Source: an uncultured Polaribacter sp.
GTDB taxonomy: Bacteria > Bacteroidota > Bacteroidia > Flavobacteriales > Flavobacteriaceae
Assembly (NCBI GenBank): GCA_913047375.1
Contig: CAJWTV010000001.1
Span: 124,001-188,000, forward strand
Reading direction: 5' to 3'
Length of the DNA stretch: 64,000 nucleotides
Shown: positions 61,976-64,000 of the stretch, piece by piece
Layout of the letters: the number at the start of each line of letters is the position of its first letter
How positions within the stretch are numbered: position 1 is the first letter of the stretch
The notes under the pieces: generated by a model
Told to the model about the DNA's origin: nothing
Database searches by the model: none
Seen by the model: the letters and a program-made list of their open reading frames with translations, nothing else
Program-made: the position numbers and the translations under genes

Positions 61976-63271
61976 TTAATTCTTAATCAAAATATTGTTT
62001 TTTTTTGCTCTTAAAACTCCGTCTTTTAGGCTGATGTTAGAAAAATATTTAACTAAAGAGTTCTTTGCGTCAGATTCAAAAGGATTAAAACTATGAACTT
62101 GCTTTAACGAATAATATGCAGCTCTTGGATATAATGTATATGAACCCGAAGGGTTAGTTGGTCCTTTAGCACATATACCAAACCATTCTTCATTCATGTT
62201 GTTGTTATTCTTTTCTTTATTAATATCAAGATAATAGCCTCCATTATACCAAGAAGCATTATTATCATGGATATCTAAGTTTTTAATTTGAGCATATTTC
62301 CACCAACCATCACTAAACTGAAATGTAAAACCACCTAATGAATTTTCATACTTACCTAGTCCATAAACATTTAAATAAATTTCTTTCCAGTTTTCAACCA
62401 TAAAAAAAGATTGCATTTTTTGGTCTTCAGTATTTGTAACAGCATTGTAGGCATCAGAACCAAATTCTGTAAATAAAATTGGCATATTCAATAAATTTTT
62501 CACTCTTTTAAAAGCATCTCCAAAAGATTTTCCTCTATACATATTGGTGCCAAAAATATCAACATCTTTACATTCTTTAGCTATAAGATTTAAGAAACCT
62601 AAATCTCCATTACACATAGCTATTGGATGGGATTTATCAATACTTTTCATTTCTAAAGCAGCTTTATTAAACATTTTATATAAATATTTAGCCGCAACAG
62701 AATAATCACCTTCGTTTACTGGAATATCTTCGGTTTCTGCACCTTTCCAAACTAAACCATAATTATTTTCATTTCCCAGTAAATAAAGAAGTAGACCTGG
62801 AGTGTTTTTATATTTATTAGCTAAATCAGTTACTTCCTTTAGTAATATTTTTTGAGTTTCAGAATTAGCATAATTAGTTTTTGCTATCCAAGTTCCATTA
62901 ACCATAATCCCATACCTTCCAAAAGAATGATTCAACATGGTGTAAATACCAAATGTTTCGTAGATGTAAGTTATCCATTTAGGTTGTATACCGGTATAAA
63001 CTCTAATTGTATTCACCCCCATATTCTTAAGTAATCCCATTTCTTTATCTAAAGCTTGTATTATAAAATCTTCAGATTGGGTCCATAAACTATAAGAATA
63101 ATTAGTACCTATCGGAAAGTAATCCCAATTCATACCATTAATAATAAAATCATTTCCATTAACTACTAATTTCATTCCTTGCTCATTTTTCACGACAATA
63201 ACATGATCGGTTTGAGCAAAAAAACTTATAGAGAGTAGTAGGAAAAATAACCTTAAAAACTTGTTTCTCAT
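61976..63271 (-). CDS. Secreted clan GH-A (TIM-barrel) glycoside hydrolase, family unassigned
   Basis: Signal peptide, INGMNWDYFPIG, MGVNTIRVYTG, LLGNENNYGL (acid/base NE), ILFTEFGSDA (nucleophile E). Confidence 0.8.
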   Translation of the reverse strand: MRNKFLRLFFLLLSISFFAQTDHVIVVKNEQGMKLVVNGNDFIINGMNWDYFPIGTNYSYSLWTQSEDFIIQALDKEMGLLKNMGVNTIRVYTGIQPKWITYIYETFGIYTMLNHSFGRYGIMVNGTWIAKTNYANSETQKILLKEVTDLANKYKNTPGLLLYLLGNENNYGLVWKGAETEDIPVNEGDYSVAAKYLYKMFNKAALEMKSIDKSHPIAMCNGDLGFLNLIAKECKDVDIFGTNMYRGKSFGDAFKRVKNLLNMPILFTEFGSDAYNAVTNTEDQKMQSFFMVENWKEIYLNVYGLGKYENSLGGFTFQFSDGWWKYAQIKNLDIHDNNASWYNGGYYLDINKEKNNNNMNEEWFGICAKGPTNPSGSYTLYPRAAYYSLKQVHSFNPFESDAKNSLVKYFSNISLKDGVLRAKKNNILIKN

Positions 63272-63454
63272 TCTTTATTCATTTTCAATTATAAATGAAA
63301 TTCAACACTAATTTGAATAGCATAATAAAATTTTACTTGGATATAAGTGCTAATTTTTGTTTTTTATAAATTTATGTTTATTTTATTATTATATATAAAA
63401 AAAGACCTTTATAAAAAACATACAAAATAAAAAATTATTTTTTTCTTAGCTATA

Positions 63455-63477
63455 TATATATTAGGCGCTAATATATA
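63455..63477. promoter_or_regulatory. Candidate operator upstream of beta-glucan locus
   Basis: TATATATTAG-GCG-CTAATATATA, perfect 10-bp arms. Confidence 0.4.
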
Positions 63478-63717
63478 ATTTTTAAAAAAAAAACAAATGA
63501 TTAATGTTGTGGTTTTGTTGTGATAATTTTTACACTGATGTGGTAATTAAAGTCAACTAAAAAAATAGCGCGGAAGTGAAAACTAATTATCAGGTATTTG
63601 CTGTAGAACTAAATAGAAAATTTTTAAGTAATTTTTATAAACTGAAAATATAATCTGTATGGTATGTTTTTAAATAAAAAAATTCAACTTTAAGTCTAGT
63701 GTTTATGTTATTAAATG

Positions 63718-63751
63718 AAAAAAGCAGTAATCATATGATTACTGCTTTTTT
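63718..63751. terminator. Perfect palindromic bidirectional terminator
   Basis: AAAAAAGCAGTAATCAT|ATGATTACTGCTTTTTT. Confidence 0.85.
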
Positions 63752-63774
63752 TATTATTTAGTGAATGAGAGTAA

Positions 63775-63948
63775 TTATTTACCCTCTGATGCTTTCTTTG
63801 CTTCTCTTTTTAGCTTGAAATTTTCCCAAATAGTTCCACCTATCCAATATGGTACAACAAATGTTAACAAGAATATCAACAACCAAAATCCAGCTGTTAA
63901 AATAAACATGAATAAAACTAATCCTGAAAATTGAGAAAAATCTAACAT
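63775..63948 (-). CDS. Small 57-aa single-pass membrane protein
   Basis: Manual translation MLDFSQFSGLVLFMFILTAGFWLLIFLLTFVVPYWIGGTIWENFKLKREAKKASEGK*; terminator directly downstream; absent from the ORF track. Confidence 0.7.
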   Translation of the reverse strand: MLDFSQFSGLVLFMFILTAGFWLLIFLLTFVVPYWIGGTIWENFKLKREAKKASEGK

Positions 63949-64000
63949 TTGTATCTATTTAAAAATTTATTAAAGCAAAAATAATACATATTTTCATATT

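Noticed and set aside
1-64000. Search for CRISPR arrays, tRNA/rRNA genes, IS elements, prophage and defence or toxin-antitoxin modules
   Set aside because: No regularly spaced repeats, transposase or integrase, or RNA-gene-like sequences recognised; gene order looks like core genome plus two metabolic loci.

Overview
AT-rich 64-kb chromosomal window from a marine-type Flavobacteriaceae (Bacteroidota). I infer the lineage from gene content, TAnnTTTG-type -7 boxes, a T9SS sorting domain and crtI-crtB-crtZ carotenoid genes. Most of the window is densely packed core genome (miaA, guaB, pyrD, pheT, rocD, rlmD, ung, mutS2, ftsK, lolA, lptF/G, ribB, prfB, lgt, yidD, cysS, meaB). I see no rRNA or tRNA genes, CRISPR arrays, IS elements, prophage or defence islands. 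Two regions stand out. (1) 36.3-41.3 kb is a carotenoid cluster (crtI-crtB-crtZ) with a MerR/B12-binding regulator carrying CarH-type photoreceptor motifs (Wx9EH and ExHxxG). It is divergent from an ECF sigma factor plus membrane protein, and related inverted repeats lie in both intergenic gaps. (2) 52.8-63.3 kb is a beta-glucan (laminarin-type) utilisation locus. It has a probable cytosolic GH149-like beta-1,3-glucan phosphorylase of 1153 aa, GH17, GH30, another clan GH-A enzyme, a GPH-type sugar permease and a non-catalytic two-module T9SS-secreted protein, but no SusC/SusD pair in the window. Two small ORFs below the track cutoff (45-aa lipoprotein, 57-aa membrane protein) are also supported. 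Family names are from motif recognition by eye; no database search was run.
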